In this document: positions 9,304-16,540 of the stretch, in pieces
How positions within the stretch are numbered: the stretch's first letter is position 1
Layout of the letters: every line of letters begins with the position of its first letter
NCBI GenBank assembly: GCA_021732405.1
Contig: JAKFVB010000067.1
Coordinates: 1-32,651, forward strand
Direction of reading: 5' to 3'
DNA: 32,651 nucleotides
Origin: Methylotenera sp.
GTDB taxonomy: Bacteria; Pseudomonadota; Gammaproteobacteria; Burkholderiales; Methylophilaceae
The notes under the pieces: model-generated
Databases searched by the model: none
Seen by the model: the letters and a program-made list of their open reading frames with translations, nothing else
Told to the model about the DNA's origin: nothing
Made by a program: the position numbers and the translations under genes

Positions 9304-9929
9304 GCAACCTGATTCAGTTAAACACAACAAGCAGCGAACCAATCGCAAAAATTGCCGAAAATAACTGGTTAACTATTCAACTGCCAGCCAGCACTGTAGA
9401 AGCACGCAAGCAAGCGGGTAAAGTCGTGTTGTTTAAGTTAACAGGTGAAGAAACCGTCACTGACACACAAATCGCAGATACAGTGATTCCTGCAACCGGT
9501 AAAATGATTGTGCCATTAAGCGTGTTTATTGCACGTAAAGAAGCCTTGTTATCACGCATTACAAGTGGTGAAATCGGCGTATGGCTAGATACGCATGAGT
9601 TATTAAGCGACTTAGTTAAAAATCAGCCAGATTTAAACGTCTTGCCGATTATTGCCGTGCATGTAGAACGCTTTGCCGATGGCCGCATTTTTTCATTAGG
9701 TACTTTGTTGCGCACGCGATATGGCTATAAAAATGAATTACGCGCCACTGGCGATGTATTACGCGACCAGCTATTTTTCCTAAAACGCAGTGGTTTTAGC
9801 AGCTTTTTAATTCGCGCCGATCGTTCTGCTCAAGATGCCTTAGCCAGCTTAGGCGATTTCACTGTTCCGTATCAAGGCGCGGTCGATGAGCCTCGCCCAG
9901 TATTTACGCGTTATAACAGGGCTGTATAA
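9300..9929 (+). CDS. DUF934 family protein of the sulfite reduction cluster
   Basis: This 209-residue protein matches DUF934 (COG3749), recognisable from ERFADGRIFSLGTLLRTRYG followed by ELRATGDVLRDQLFFLKRSGFSSFLIR in the C-terminal half. The family almost always accompanies cysI or cysH in proteobacteria lacking cysJ and is described as probably involved in sulfite reduction, but no activity has been established to my knowledge. It has no Cys-rich cluster motif or flavin signature that I can see, so a direct electron-transfer role is not evident. Translation is coupled to cysI through the 4-bp overlap, with GAGG at 9289-9292 as ribosome-binding site, and its stop codon abuts the cysH ATG. 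Confidence 0.88.
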   Translation: MSNLIQLNTTSSEPIAKIAENNWLTIQLPASTVEARKQAGKVVLFKLTGEETVTDTQIADTVIPATGKMIVPLSVFIARKEALLSRITSGEIGVWLDTHELLSDLVKNQPDLNVLPIIAVHVERFADGRIFSLGTLLRTRYGYKNELRATGDVLRDQLFFLKRSGFSSFLIRADRSAQDALASLGDFTVPYQGAVDEPRPVFTRYNRAV

Positions 9930-10685
9930 ATGTCAGGTGAAGTATCATTTTTAAAACCTGCGGTAGTTAATCCTGCCACCTCACCTGTTTTAACAGACGA
10001 TTTGCAAGCCAGTGTGCGTACAAAAACAGCCGAAGTATTGGCTTTACTGAAAGCCGCTAGCAATGAGTTAAAAAACATCACTTTTGCCAATAGCTTTGGT
10101 GCAGAAGATATGGTGCTGACGGATATTATTTTAAAAAATCAATTGGCAATTGAGATTTTTTCATTAGATACAGGCCGCTTACCTGTAGAAACCTATGACT
10201 TAATCGCAAAAACTGAACAGCACTACAATACCAAGCTAAACGTGTATTTTCCGCAAGCACAAACCGTTGAATTTTATGTAAAAAATCATGGTATCAATGC
10301 TTTTTACGAGTCGATTGATTTGCGTAAAAGTTGCTGCCATATGCGTAAAGTAGAACCTTTACAGCGCGCACTTAACGGTAAAAAAGCATGGGTTACTGGC
10401 ATGCGCGCTGCGCAAGCCACAACGCGTACCAGCCTGCCTGTGCGTGAATACGATGCTGGCAATAAATTAGAAAAATTCAATCCATTAAGCGATTGGTCAG
10501 AAACAGAAGTTTGGGCCTATATTCGCTTGAATAATGTGCCATACAACGCATTACATGATCAGTTTTATCCAAGCATTGGTTGTGCGCCTTGTACGCGCGC
10601 TATTGCCATGGGTGAAGATGTGCGCGCCGGACGCTGGTGGTGGGAAGACCCAACCAGCAAAGAATGTGGATTGCATGTTAAATAA
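9930..10685 (+). CDS. cysH: APS reductase-type CysH (adenylyl-sulfate reductase, thioredoxin-dependent)
   Basis: The 251-residue protein belongs to the PAPS/APS reductase family, which reduces the activated sulfate to sulfite. It contains the PP-loop-like FANSFGAEDMVLTD, and the catalytic Cys in the C-terminal ECGLHVK (Cys246). It carries the additional pair motifs C135-C136 (KSCCHMRKV) and C218-x2-C221 (GCAPCTRA) that bind a 4Fe-4S cluster in bacterial APS reductases; PAPS-specific enzymes lack these. This indicates direct use of APS, which agrees with the absence of an APS kinase (cysC) here. The ATG directly follows the DUF934 stop codon. AGGG at 9917-9920 is a usable ribosome-binding site. 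Confidence 0.93.
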   Translation: MSGEVSFLKPAVVNPATSPVLTDDLQASVRTKTAEVLALLKAASNELKNITFANSFGAEDMVLTDIILKNQLAIEIFSLDTGRLPVETYDLIAKTEQHYNTKLNVYFPQAQTVEFYVKNHGINAFYESIDLRKSCCHMRKVEPLQRALNGKKAWVTGMRAAQATTRTSLPVREYDAGNKLEKFNPLSDWSETEVWAYIRLNNVPYNALHDQFYPSIGCAPCTRAIAMGEDVRAGRWWWEDPTSKECGLHVK

Positions 10686-10741
10686 TATCCGCATTAAAAA
10701 CTAAATAAATTACTTTAAATATAAACTGTAAATAATTGAAT

Positions 10742-11677
10742 ATGTTAACTAATAAACATCAGCCATTATCACATTTAGATTGGCTAGAAGCTGAAGCGAT
10801 TCACATTTTGCGTGAAGTTGCGGGACAATGCAGCAATCCTGTTTTGCTGTTTTCGGGCGGCAAAGATTCCCTGTGTATTTTGCGCTTGGCCGAAAAAGCC
10901 TTTCGTCCAGGTCGCTTTCCGTTTCCTTTAATGCACATTGATACTGGTCACAATTACCAAGAAGTGATTGATTTTAGAGACCAACGCGCCGCTGAATTGG
11001 GTGAGCGGTTAATTGTGCGTTCAGTTGAAGATTCGATGAAACGCGGCACTGTTGTGCTAAAAACGCCTGATGAGCCACGCAATAAACATCAATCAGTCAC
11101 TTTATTAGAGGCCATTGAAGAGTTTGGATTTGACTGTTGTATCGGCGGTGCACGCCGTGATGAAGAAAAAGCGCGCGCCAAAGAACGTATCATGAGTTTC
11201 CGCGATGAGTTCGGTCAATGGGATCCAAAAAATCAGCGCCCAGAGCTATGGAATCTGTATAACGCACGTAGCCACAAAGGTGAAAATATCCGCGCCTTCC
11301 CTATTTCCAATTGGACTGAAATGGACGTTTGGCAATATATTGAGCGCGAAAATCTAGGTTTGCCTAGTATCTATTTTGCGCACAACCGCGATATTATTAT
11401 GCGCGGCGGCGCCATGATGCCAGCTAATATTAAACTGGCGGATGGTGAAGTAATTAACATACCTAAAGCAGGCGAAGAAGTCATCAATATGCAAGTGCGC
11501 TTTAGAACGGTGGGTGACATCACCTGTACAGCGCCCGTAATTTCAGATGCTGATAATGTCAGCAAAATCGTGCTGGAAACTGCTACAACCACGATTACCG
11601 AGCGTGGTGCTACGCGCTTGGATGACCAAACGAGTGATGCCAGCATGGAACAAAGAAAAAAAGAAGGCTATTTCTAA
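10742..11677 (+). CDS. cysD: Sulfate adenylyltransferase subunit 2
   Basis: The product (311 residues from the ATG at 10742) is CysD, the catalytic ATP sulfurylase subunit that forms APS from ATP and sulfate. The PP-loop LFSGGKDSLCIL lies near residue 38, and the conserved CIGGARRDEEKARAKERI and MFRDEFGQWDPKNQRPELWN-type segment is intact. An in-frame TTG at 10736 would add two residues but the ATG is the better start. The gap to cysH is 56 bp, so a small regulatory interval may separate the reductase genes from the ATP sulfurylase genes. The stop TAA shares its last base with the cysN start codon, giving translational coupling in the expected 1:1 complex. Confidence 0.96.
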   Translation: MLTNKHQPLSHLDWLEAEAIHILREVAGQCSNPVLLFSGGKDSLCILRLAEKAFRPGRFPFPLMHIDTGHNYQEVIDFRDQRAAELGERLIVRSVEDSMKRGTVVLKTPDEPRNKHQSVTLLEAIEEFGFDCCIGGARRDEEKARAKERIMSFRDEFGQWDPKNQRPELWNLYNARSHKGENIRAFPISNWTEMDVWQYIERENLGLPSIYFAHNRDIIMRGGAMMPANIKLADGEVINIPKAGEEVINMQVRFRTVGDITCTAPVISDADNVSKIVLETATTTITERGATRLDDQTSDASMEQRKKEGYF

Positions 11678-12960
11678 TGAGTAATACCACGACAAAACAT
11701 AACGATAGCCTTTTGCGCTTTATGACCTGCGGATCTGTCGATGACGGCAAAAGTACGCTGATTGGTCGCTTATTATTTGATACCAAAACCATTTTGGCCG
11801 ATACTTTAACGCAAATTTCTAACACGTCTAAAAAACGTGGCATGGAAGCGGTTGATTTGTCTTTGCTAACCGATGGCCTGCAAGCGGAGCGTGAGCAAGG
11901 CATTACCATTGACGTAGCCTATCGTTATTTCAGCACAGGTACACGCAAGTACATCATTGCTGATGCGCCTGGCCATGAGCAATACACGCGCAATATGGTC
12001 ACCGCAGCATCTACTGCAAACTTGGCGATTATCTTAATCGATGCACGACGTGGTGTGCTCACACAGACGCGCCGTCACAGTTATTTAGCGCATTTGGTGG
12101 GCATTCAGCATATTGTGGTCGCAGTAAACAAAATGGATTTGGTGAATTACGACCAAGCTGTTTACGATAAGATTTGCGCCGATTATCAAGTATTTGCCGA
12201 AGAAATCGGCCTTGCTCAAGCGCGTGATATTCGCTTTATCCCGATGTCTGCCTTAAATGGCGATATGCTGGTGGATCGTTTGGATAATATGCCTTGGTAT
12301 TCTGGCGAAACATTGCTTGAAATGTTAGAAGCAGCACCCGCGGCCGATGAAGAGCAAAATGCAGAATTCCGCTTCCCTGTGCAATTTGTGTGCAGGCCGC
12401 ATGCCAGCGCCGATGCCGATCTGCATGACTTTAGAGGCTTTATGGGTCGCATTGAAAGTGGTGATATTGCTGTGGGTGATGCCGTAACGGTATTGCCAAA
12501 CGGTTATCAATCGAAAGTAAAAGCGATTCAAATCGGCGATGCCCAATTACAAAGCGCGCAAACTGAGCAAAGTGTCACGCTACTGCTGGAAGACGAAATC
12601 GATACATCACGCGGCGATATGATTGTTAAAACTGGTAGCCCTATTCAACCTGTGAAACAGATAGAAGCTTTTGTGTGCTGGCTATCGGAAACGCCGATGT
12701 CTACGGCTAGAACCTATGTCATTCGCCATACCACGCGTGAATCTAAAGCTAAAGTGGCCGCTATTTCGTATAAAGTAGATGTGAATACGCTGGAACAACA
12801 AGCGACAGCTGAACTGAAAATGAACGATATTGCGCGCATCAGCTTTAAACTTGCGCAGCCGTTAATGGTGGATAGTTATACGCAAAACCGTGCGATTGGT
12901 GCGTTTATTGTGATTGATGAATCTACCAACAATACTGTTGGCGCAGGCATGATTGTATAA
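11677..12960 (+). CDS. cysN: Sulfate adenylyltransferase subunit 1 (regulatory GTPase)
   Basis: The 427-residue product is the GTPase subunit of ATP sulfurylase. GTPase motifs are present in order: P-loop GSVDDGKST at residues 19-27, DAPGHEQY (G3) and NKMD (G4), followed by the EF-Tu-like beta-barrel domains. The EREQGITIDVAYRYF switch segment is also conserved. It ends without a C-terminal APS kinase domain, so it is plain CysN and not a CysN/C fusion, matching the APS-reductase form of CysH. It overlaps cysD by one base. Confidence 0.96.
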   Translation: MSNTTTKHNDSLLRFMTCGSVDDGKSTLIGRLLFDTKTILADTLTQISNTSKKRGMEAVDLSLLTDGLQAEREQGITIDVAYRYFSTGTRKYIIADAPGHEQYTRNMVTAASTANLAIILIDARRGVLTQTRRHSYLAHLVGIQHIVVAVNKMDLVNYDQAVYDKICADYQVFAEEIGLAQARDIRFIPMSALNGDMLVDRLDNMPWYSGETLLEMLEAAPAADEEQNAEFRFPVQFVCRPHASADADLHDFRGFMGRIESGDIAVGDAVTVLPNGYQSKVKAIQIGDAQLQSAQTEQSVTLLLEDEIDTSRGDMIVKTGSPIQPVKQIEAFVCWLSETPMSTARTYVIRHTTRESKAKVAAISYKVDVNTLEQQATAELKMNDIARISFKLAQPLMVDSYTQNRAIGAFIVIDESTNNTVGAGMIV

Positions 12961-13025
12961 ATTTCAAAAACGATTAAAATTAAACAAAATTAAATTATAA
13001 ATAGAAGTAACCCCAAGGAATAGAT

Positions 13026-13349
13026 ATGACGTATGTAGTCACCGAAAACTGTATTCAATGCAAATTTACTGATTGTGTAGATGTCTGCCCAGTGGATTGT
13101 TTTGTTGAAGGCCCAAACTTTTTAGCGATTAATCCAGATGAGTGCATCGATTGCACCTTATGCGTTGCGGAGTGCCCTGCTGAAGCAATTTTTGCAGAAG
13201 ATGATGTACCAGCAGACCAGCAAGAATACATCGCCTTAAACGCGCGCCTTGCGCAATTGTGGCCAGTGATTACTTCACGCAAAGAAGCACTAGAAGATGC
13301 TGAAGCCATGAATGGTGTGCCCGGCAAACGTGAGCTTTTAATTGAATAG
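13026..13349 (+). CDS. fdxA: 7Fe ferredoxin (3Fe-4S/4Fe-4S), FdxA type
   Basis: This 107-residue protein has the FdxA-type arrangement of two clusters: Cys at 9, 12, 17, 21 and 25 in [18 protein letters not shown], and Cys at 40, 43, 46 and 50 in [12 protein letters not shown]. The C-terminal extension after residue 65 is the usual helical cap of Azotobacter-type 7Fe ferredoxins. It follows cysN by 65 bp with AAGGA upstream of the ATG and is closed by a strong terminator, so it may be read with the sulfate cluster. Ferredoxins of this type serve many pathways; a role as donor to the CysI enzyme is inferred from position and the lack of cysJ. Confidence 0.95.
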   Translation: MTYVVTENCIQCKFTDCVDVCPVDCFVEGPNFLAINPDECIDCTLCVAECPAEAIFAEDDVPADQQEYIALNARLAQLWPVITSRKEALEDAEAMNGVPGKRELLIE

Positions 13350-13364
13350 TTTTAATTAACATTT

Positions 13365-13391
13365 AAAAGGGATGCGCAAGCATCCCTTTTT
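13365..13391 (+). terminator. Intrinsic terminator after fdxA
   Basis: A perfect 11-bp stem, AAAAGGGATGC at 13365-13375 and GCATCCCTTTT at 13380-13390, closes a GCAA tetraloop and continues into a T-run. It lies 16 bp after the ferredoxin stop and ends the rightward sulfate/ferredoxin transcription unit. Because the A-run on the left mirrors the T-run, it could also work on the minus strand. Confidence 0.9.
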
Positions 13392-13420
13392 GTTTGAACA
13401 CTTGTTTAAAATTAAACCCG

Positions 13421-13951
13421 ATGACAACACCACTTCCCTTTTTGCAACATTATTCTCCTGCCTTACAAAATCAAGTCAGGCAATTACAAGCGCAAGACAA
13501 ATTAGGCGACTATATTGCTGAGCGTTACAGTCAGCAACATTTAATACAAACCGATAAAGCGCTGTATGCGTATTGCAATGATATTAAACAAGAATTTTTG
13601 CGCAACGCACCCATGCTGGATAAAGCCCATTACGACAATCGCTTGAGTATTGAACACCATGCGTTGGGGCTCAATACCGCCATATCACGCATACAAGGCG
13701 GCAAATTAAAAGCAAAAAAAGAAATCAAGATATCTTCTTTTTTTAAAGCCGCGCCAGCTGAATTCTTGCGCATGATTGTGGTTCACGAATTAGCGCACTT
13801 AAAAGAACGCAATCACGATAAAGCATTTTACCAGCTATGCCAACATATGGAGCCGGATTATCACCAGCTAGAATTTGATTGCCGTGTTTATCTGCTGTGG
13901 AAAAACGAAGCAGCGGCAAGAACAGTGGCGCCTAAATTACTGGCGCCATAG
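13421..13951 (+). CDS. YgjP-like (DUF45) metallopeptidase-fold protein
   Basis: The 176-residue protein carries the zincin motif HELAH within VVHELAHLKERNHDKAFYQLC in its last third, followed by a pattern of the YgjP/DUF45 family (HELxH...H with a downstream Tyr/His-rich helix). Some family members have been reported as UTP pyrophosphatases or M48-like proteins, but the activity of this member is unknown. An in-frame TTG at 13394 would add nine residues; the ATG at 13421 is preferred, although neither has a clear ribosome-binding site. The gene starts 30 bp after the ferredoxin terminator and is an independent unit, convergent with the DoxX gene. Confidence 0.85.
   Translation: MTTPLPFLQHYSPALQNQVRQLQAQDKLGDYIAERYSQQHLIQTDKALYAYCNDIKQEFLRNAPMLDKAHYDNRLSIEHHALGLNTAISRIQGGKLKAKKEIKISSFFKAAPAEFLRMIVVHELAHLKERNHDKAFYQLCQHMEPDYHQLEFDCRVYLLWKNEAAARTVAPKLLAP
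13926..13948 (+). other. GC-rich stem-loop at the end of the YgjP-like gene
   Basis: TGGCGCC at 13926-13932 pairs perfectly with GGCGCCA at 13942-13948 around a 9-nt loop. It overlaps the last codons of the YgjP-like gene and lies between two convergent genes, so it may help end transcription or protect the 3' end. No T-run follows on either strand, which argues against a standard intrinsic terminator. Confidence 0.4.
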
Positions 13952-13970
13952 TAGGATAATTTAAAGCAGA

Positions 13971-14369
13971 CTATTTGCCGCGAATACCGTCAATACTGAA
14001 TTTACCAGCACCTGCAACACTGAAATATAAAAAAACAAAACTAAACATCACAGCCAACTCACCATGATTGGCAATTGGTAAAAAGCCGCTTGGTGCATGC
14101 GCCATAAAATAGGCAACTGCCATTTGGCCAGAAAGTACAAAAGCAACAGGGCGCGTAAAAAGACCAACCAGTATTAACGCACCGCCCACCAACTCTAAAA
14201 TACCTGCAAATCCCATTAATGACATTAACTGCAGGCCATCAAACATTGCATTGTGTGGCATACCTAGTAACTTTGAAGTGCCATGCTGCAGGAATAAAAA
14301 GCCTGTGATGATACGCAACAATCCCAAAACATAAGGTGTCCATTTATCGCAAAATTGAGTATTAAACAT
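13971..14369 (-). CDS. DoxX family membrane protein
   Basis: This 132-residue protein has four hydrophobic segments and the DoxX signature LRIITGFLFLQHGTSKLLG near the N-terminus, followed by GFAGILELVGGALILVGLFTRPVAFVLSGQMAVAYF. DoxX-like proteins are small inner-membrane proteins linked in various bacteria to thiosulfate:quinone oxidoreductase, superoxide defence or quinone metabolism; the role of this type is unclear. I place the start at the ATG at 14369, which has AAGGA about 7 nt upstream, instead of the upstream ATG at 14411 that would add a poorly fitting polar N-terminus. It is downstream of the MFS gene by about 105 bp and may have its own promoter. Confidence 0.88.
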   Translation of the reverse strand: MFNTQFCDKWTPYVLGLLRIITGFLFLQHGTSKLLGMPHNAMFDGLQLMSLMGFAGILELVGGALILVGLFTRPVAFVLSGQMAVAYFMAHAPSGFLPIANHGELAVMFSFVFLYFSVAGAGKFSIDGIRGK

Positions 14370-14474
14370 TTGTTTTCCTTTATGTTGATTAAATAAGTAA
14401 GCCAATAGCATATTAACTGATTAACTTATGCCGAGTATAGGACTAATCTTTCTCAATAACGCAGCACTATAAGA

Positions 14475-15662
14475 TTAGACTTTTTGGCTTTTCCACAAAC
14501 GTGTTTGGCTGATAACTAATAAAGCAATCAGCAAGTAAACCAACATGGCTAGAGCTAAACCCATCACACTACCCCACACTAAAGGCACAACTAATCCTGC
14601 AGATACGGTAGATAGCAACATTTGAATAAAGGCCTGACCTGATGCCGCTGTGCCGCGGATTTTAGGGTGGCGGTCAAGCGCAGCCAATGAAATAATCGGC
14701 ATCACTAAAGCCATACCCACATTAAATAAAGCAACAGGCAGAATATTAAAAAAAGCATTTAAAGGTAAGAAATAGCAAACCGCGATATTGAACAAAACAA
14801 TCAAAAGCATCCAGCTAAATGCAAGCTTAAGTACCGTTTTTGGCGCATATTTACCAGCCGCATATTTGGCCAAATAAGAACCCAGCACCATGCCGCATAC
14901 AGTTGGGACGAATAAATAGCCGTACTGTTGCGGACTTAACCCTAAATGTTTACCTAAAAACACTGGGCTAGCCAGCACATAAACGAAAAAAGCCGAAAAG
15001 CACGCACCAATCGTAATACCCAGTTTGGCAAATTCCGCATCACCGAATATTGTTTTATAGCTGGTTAATACATTTTTTGTAGAAAGTTTTAGTCGTTTTT
15101 CAGGCGGCATAGTTTCTGGTAAAAAAGTCACCGATGCCCACAATGTCACGCTTGCATAAATCGCTAAAAAAATAAATATCGCCTGCCAATGAATTCCCAG
15201 CAATAAACCACCAATAATGGGCGCGATGGCAGGGGCGATGCCAAATAACATTTGCACAGTCGCCATTACTCTTTGTGCGGCGGCACCTTCAAACAAATCG
15301 CGCACCATGGCACGCGCTACTGTATTGCCTGCGCCACCGCTTGCGCCTTGTAATGCTCTAAAAAACCATAGCGTTTCTACATTTGGCGCAAATGCGCAGC
15401 CAATAGAAGCCAGCACAAAAATACCCAGCCCCCATTTAATGGTGGTGATACGCCCAATCGCATCAGAAATCGCGCCATGCCATAACGTCATCAATGCATA
15501 CGGTAGCAAATACACCGTTAAGCTTTGCTGGATATGCAGGTCGGATGTATGCAGATCAGCACCCATGGCATGAAATGCAGGAAGATAGGTGTCGATAGCA
15601 AAAGGCGCAAGCGCAGCTAGGCTTGCCAGTACGTATACTAAAAAGATGGAGTGCGGTTTCAA
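14475..15662 (-). CDS. Bcr/CflA-type MFS drug/efflux transporter
   Basis: The 395-residue protein has twelve predicted hydrophobic segments and the Bcr/CflA (DHA1) motifs: IDTYLPAFHAMGADL near residue 23-37, WHGAISDAIGRITTIKWGL (loop 2-3 motif A) and ALQGASGGAGNTVARAMVRDLFEG. Typical members export chloramphenicol, bicyclomycin or other small molecules by proton antiport. The start is a TTG at 15662: the upstream FkbM stop codon is in the same frame only 6 bp away, the first helix needs these residues, and the next Met is far inside the helix. There is no clear ribosome-binding site, suggesting translation by reinitiation after the FkbM gene. That places the transporter at the end of the pqq operon. 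Substrate unknown. Confidence 0.88.
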   Translation of the reverse strand: MKPHSIFLVYVLASLAALAPFAIDTYLPAFHAMGADLHTSDLHIQQSLTVYLLPYALMTLWHGAISDAIGRITTIKWGLGIFVLASIGCAFAPNVETLWFFRALQGASGGAGNTVARAMVRDLFEGAAAQRVMATVQMLFGIAPAIAPIIGGLLLGIHWQAIFIFLAIYASVTLWASVTFLPETMPPEKRLKLSTKNVLTSYKTIFGDAEFAKLGITIGACFSAFFVYVLASPVFLGKHLGLSPQQYGYLFVPTVCGMVLGSYLAKYAAGKYAPKTVLKLAFSWMLLIVLFNIAVCYFLPLNAFFNILPVALFNVGMALVMPIISLAALDRHPKIRGTAASGQAFIQMLLSTVSAGLVVPLVWGSVMGLALAMLVYLLIALLVISQTRLWKSQKV

Positions 15663-15668
15663 CGGAAT

Positions 15669-16487
15669 TTAAATGGTTAAATTAATACCAGTTTCAGTTG
15701 TATTGATGTGTGTTATTCCAGGGTCGGAATGATGAATAGCTAAAATATTGATTCCCATTGGATAAGTTTGGTAACCATGCAACATTAAAAAAGCTTCTAC
15801 CTGCACTTTGTCGGTTTTAATAATCTCAATGGTCATAATGGGTTTACAGCGTTTAATGGTTTCTACAGCACCTTGTAAAACGTCTACCTCCATGCCTTCT
15901 ACATCAATTTTAATCAAATCCACGCTCGCTAAATCAAGCGAATCAATGGTTTTTTGCTGCACAACTGACATCGCTGCATCAGAATAGTCAATGTTTTGGC
16001 CAATAAATTCATTGGATTTATTTTGCTTTAACTCCAAGCTGCCGTAACTGGCTGGTACCAAGTAATCTGGTACAGGAATCTTGATTTCTTTATTCTCACT
16101 GCCTACTGCGGCAAAGTGTGCAGATGCGTTTAAACAATTGTTAATGGCGATATTACCAGCAAGCGCATAATAAACTTTCTCCTGCGCCTCAAAAGCAATC
16201 ACACTGCCCCATTGGTGCATATGTTTTGCCCATTCAACCGTGTGCACGCCAATATTGGCACCACAATCTAAGCCCACAACGCCATCACCAAAATATTTGC
16301 GGCGTAAGCTCAATAAAGCCATCACAAAGCTGACTTCTTCTTGGTCAAAACTAGAGGTATTCAGCAGTTGGTAACCAACGCCGTAACCGCGATTTGCATC
16401 CACCATTCTGTAATCATTGCGATTAACAATAAAAGTGCCGTGATTGGTGGAAGCTAAAACAAAGGGGATAGGACGGCGGCTGGCCAT
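15669..16487 (-). CDS. FkbM family methyltransferase
   Basis: The 272-residue protein has the SAM-binding motif VVGLDCGANIGVHTVEW (about residues 70-87) and the FkbM signature LIKIDVEGMEVDVLQGA in the second half. FkbM-family enzymes are mostly O-methyltransferases acting on polysaccharides, glycans or polyketides. The substrate here is unknown. The start ATG at 16487 has AAGG 6 nt upstream, and this site lies within a stem formed with the end of pqqE. The gene follows pqqE by 46 bp and precedes the MFS gene by 6 bp, so it is most likely part of the pqq transcript. Confidence 0.9.
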   Translation of the reverse strand: MASRRPIPFVLASTNHGTFIVNRNDYRMVDANRGYGVGYQLLNTSSFDQEEVSFVMALLSLRRKYFGDGVVGLDCGANIGVHTVEWAKHMHQWGSVIAFEAQEKVYYALAGNIAINNCLNASAHFAAVGSENKEIKIPVPDYLVPASYGSLELKQNKSNEFIGQNIDYSDAAMSVVQQKTIDSLDLASVDLIKIDVEGMEVDVLQGAVETIKRCKPIMTIEIIKTDKVQVEAFLMLHGYQTYPMGINILAIHHSDPGITHINTTETGINLTI

Positions 16488-16492
16488 TTAAC

Positions 16493-16540
16493 GCCTTAAC
16501 AAAACAATAAAACTGGATTTTATCAGCTAATTGTTAAGGC
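16493..16540 (-). promoter_or_regulatory. Stem-loop linking pqqE stop codon and FkbM ribosome-binding site
   Basis: On the minus strand GCCTTAACAA (16540-16531) pairs perfectly with TTGTTAAGGC (16502-16493). The first arm contains the pqqE stop codon (16536-16534) and the second arm contains the AAGG ribosome-binding site of the FkbM gene. The 28-nt loop holds a second small hairpin (ATAAAA with TTTTAT). Ribosomes reaching the end of pqqE would open the stem and expose the next start, a classic translational coupling geometry. The pairing is seen; the effect is inferred. Confidence 0.6.

Noticed and set aside
14443-14478. CTAATCTT/AAGATTAG inverted repeat at the end of the MFS gene
   Set aside because: The 20-nt loop and lack of a T-run make it a poor terminator; it may be chance in AT-rich DNA.
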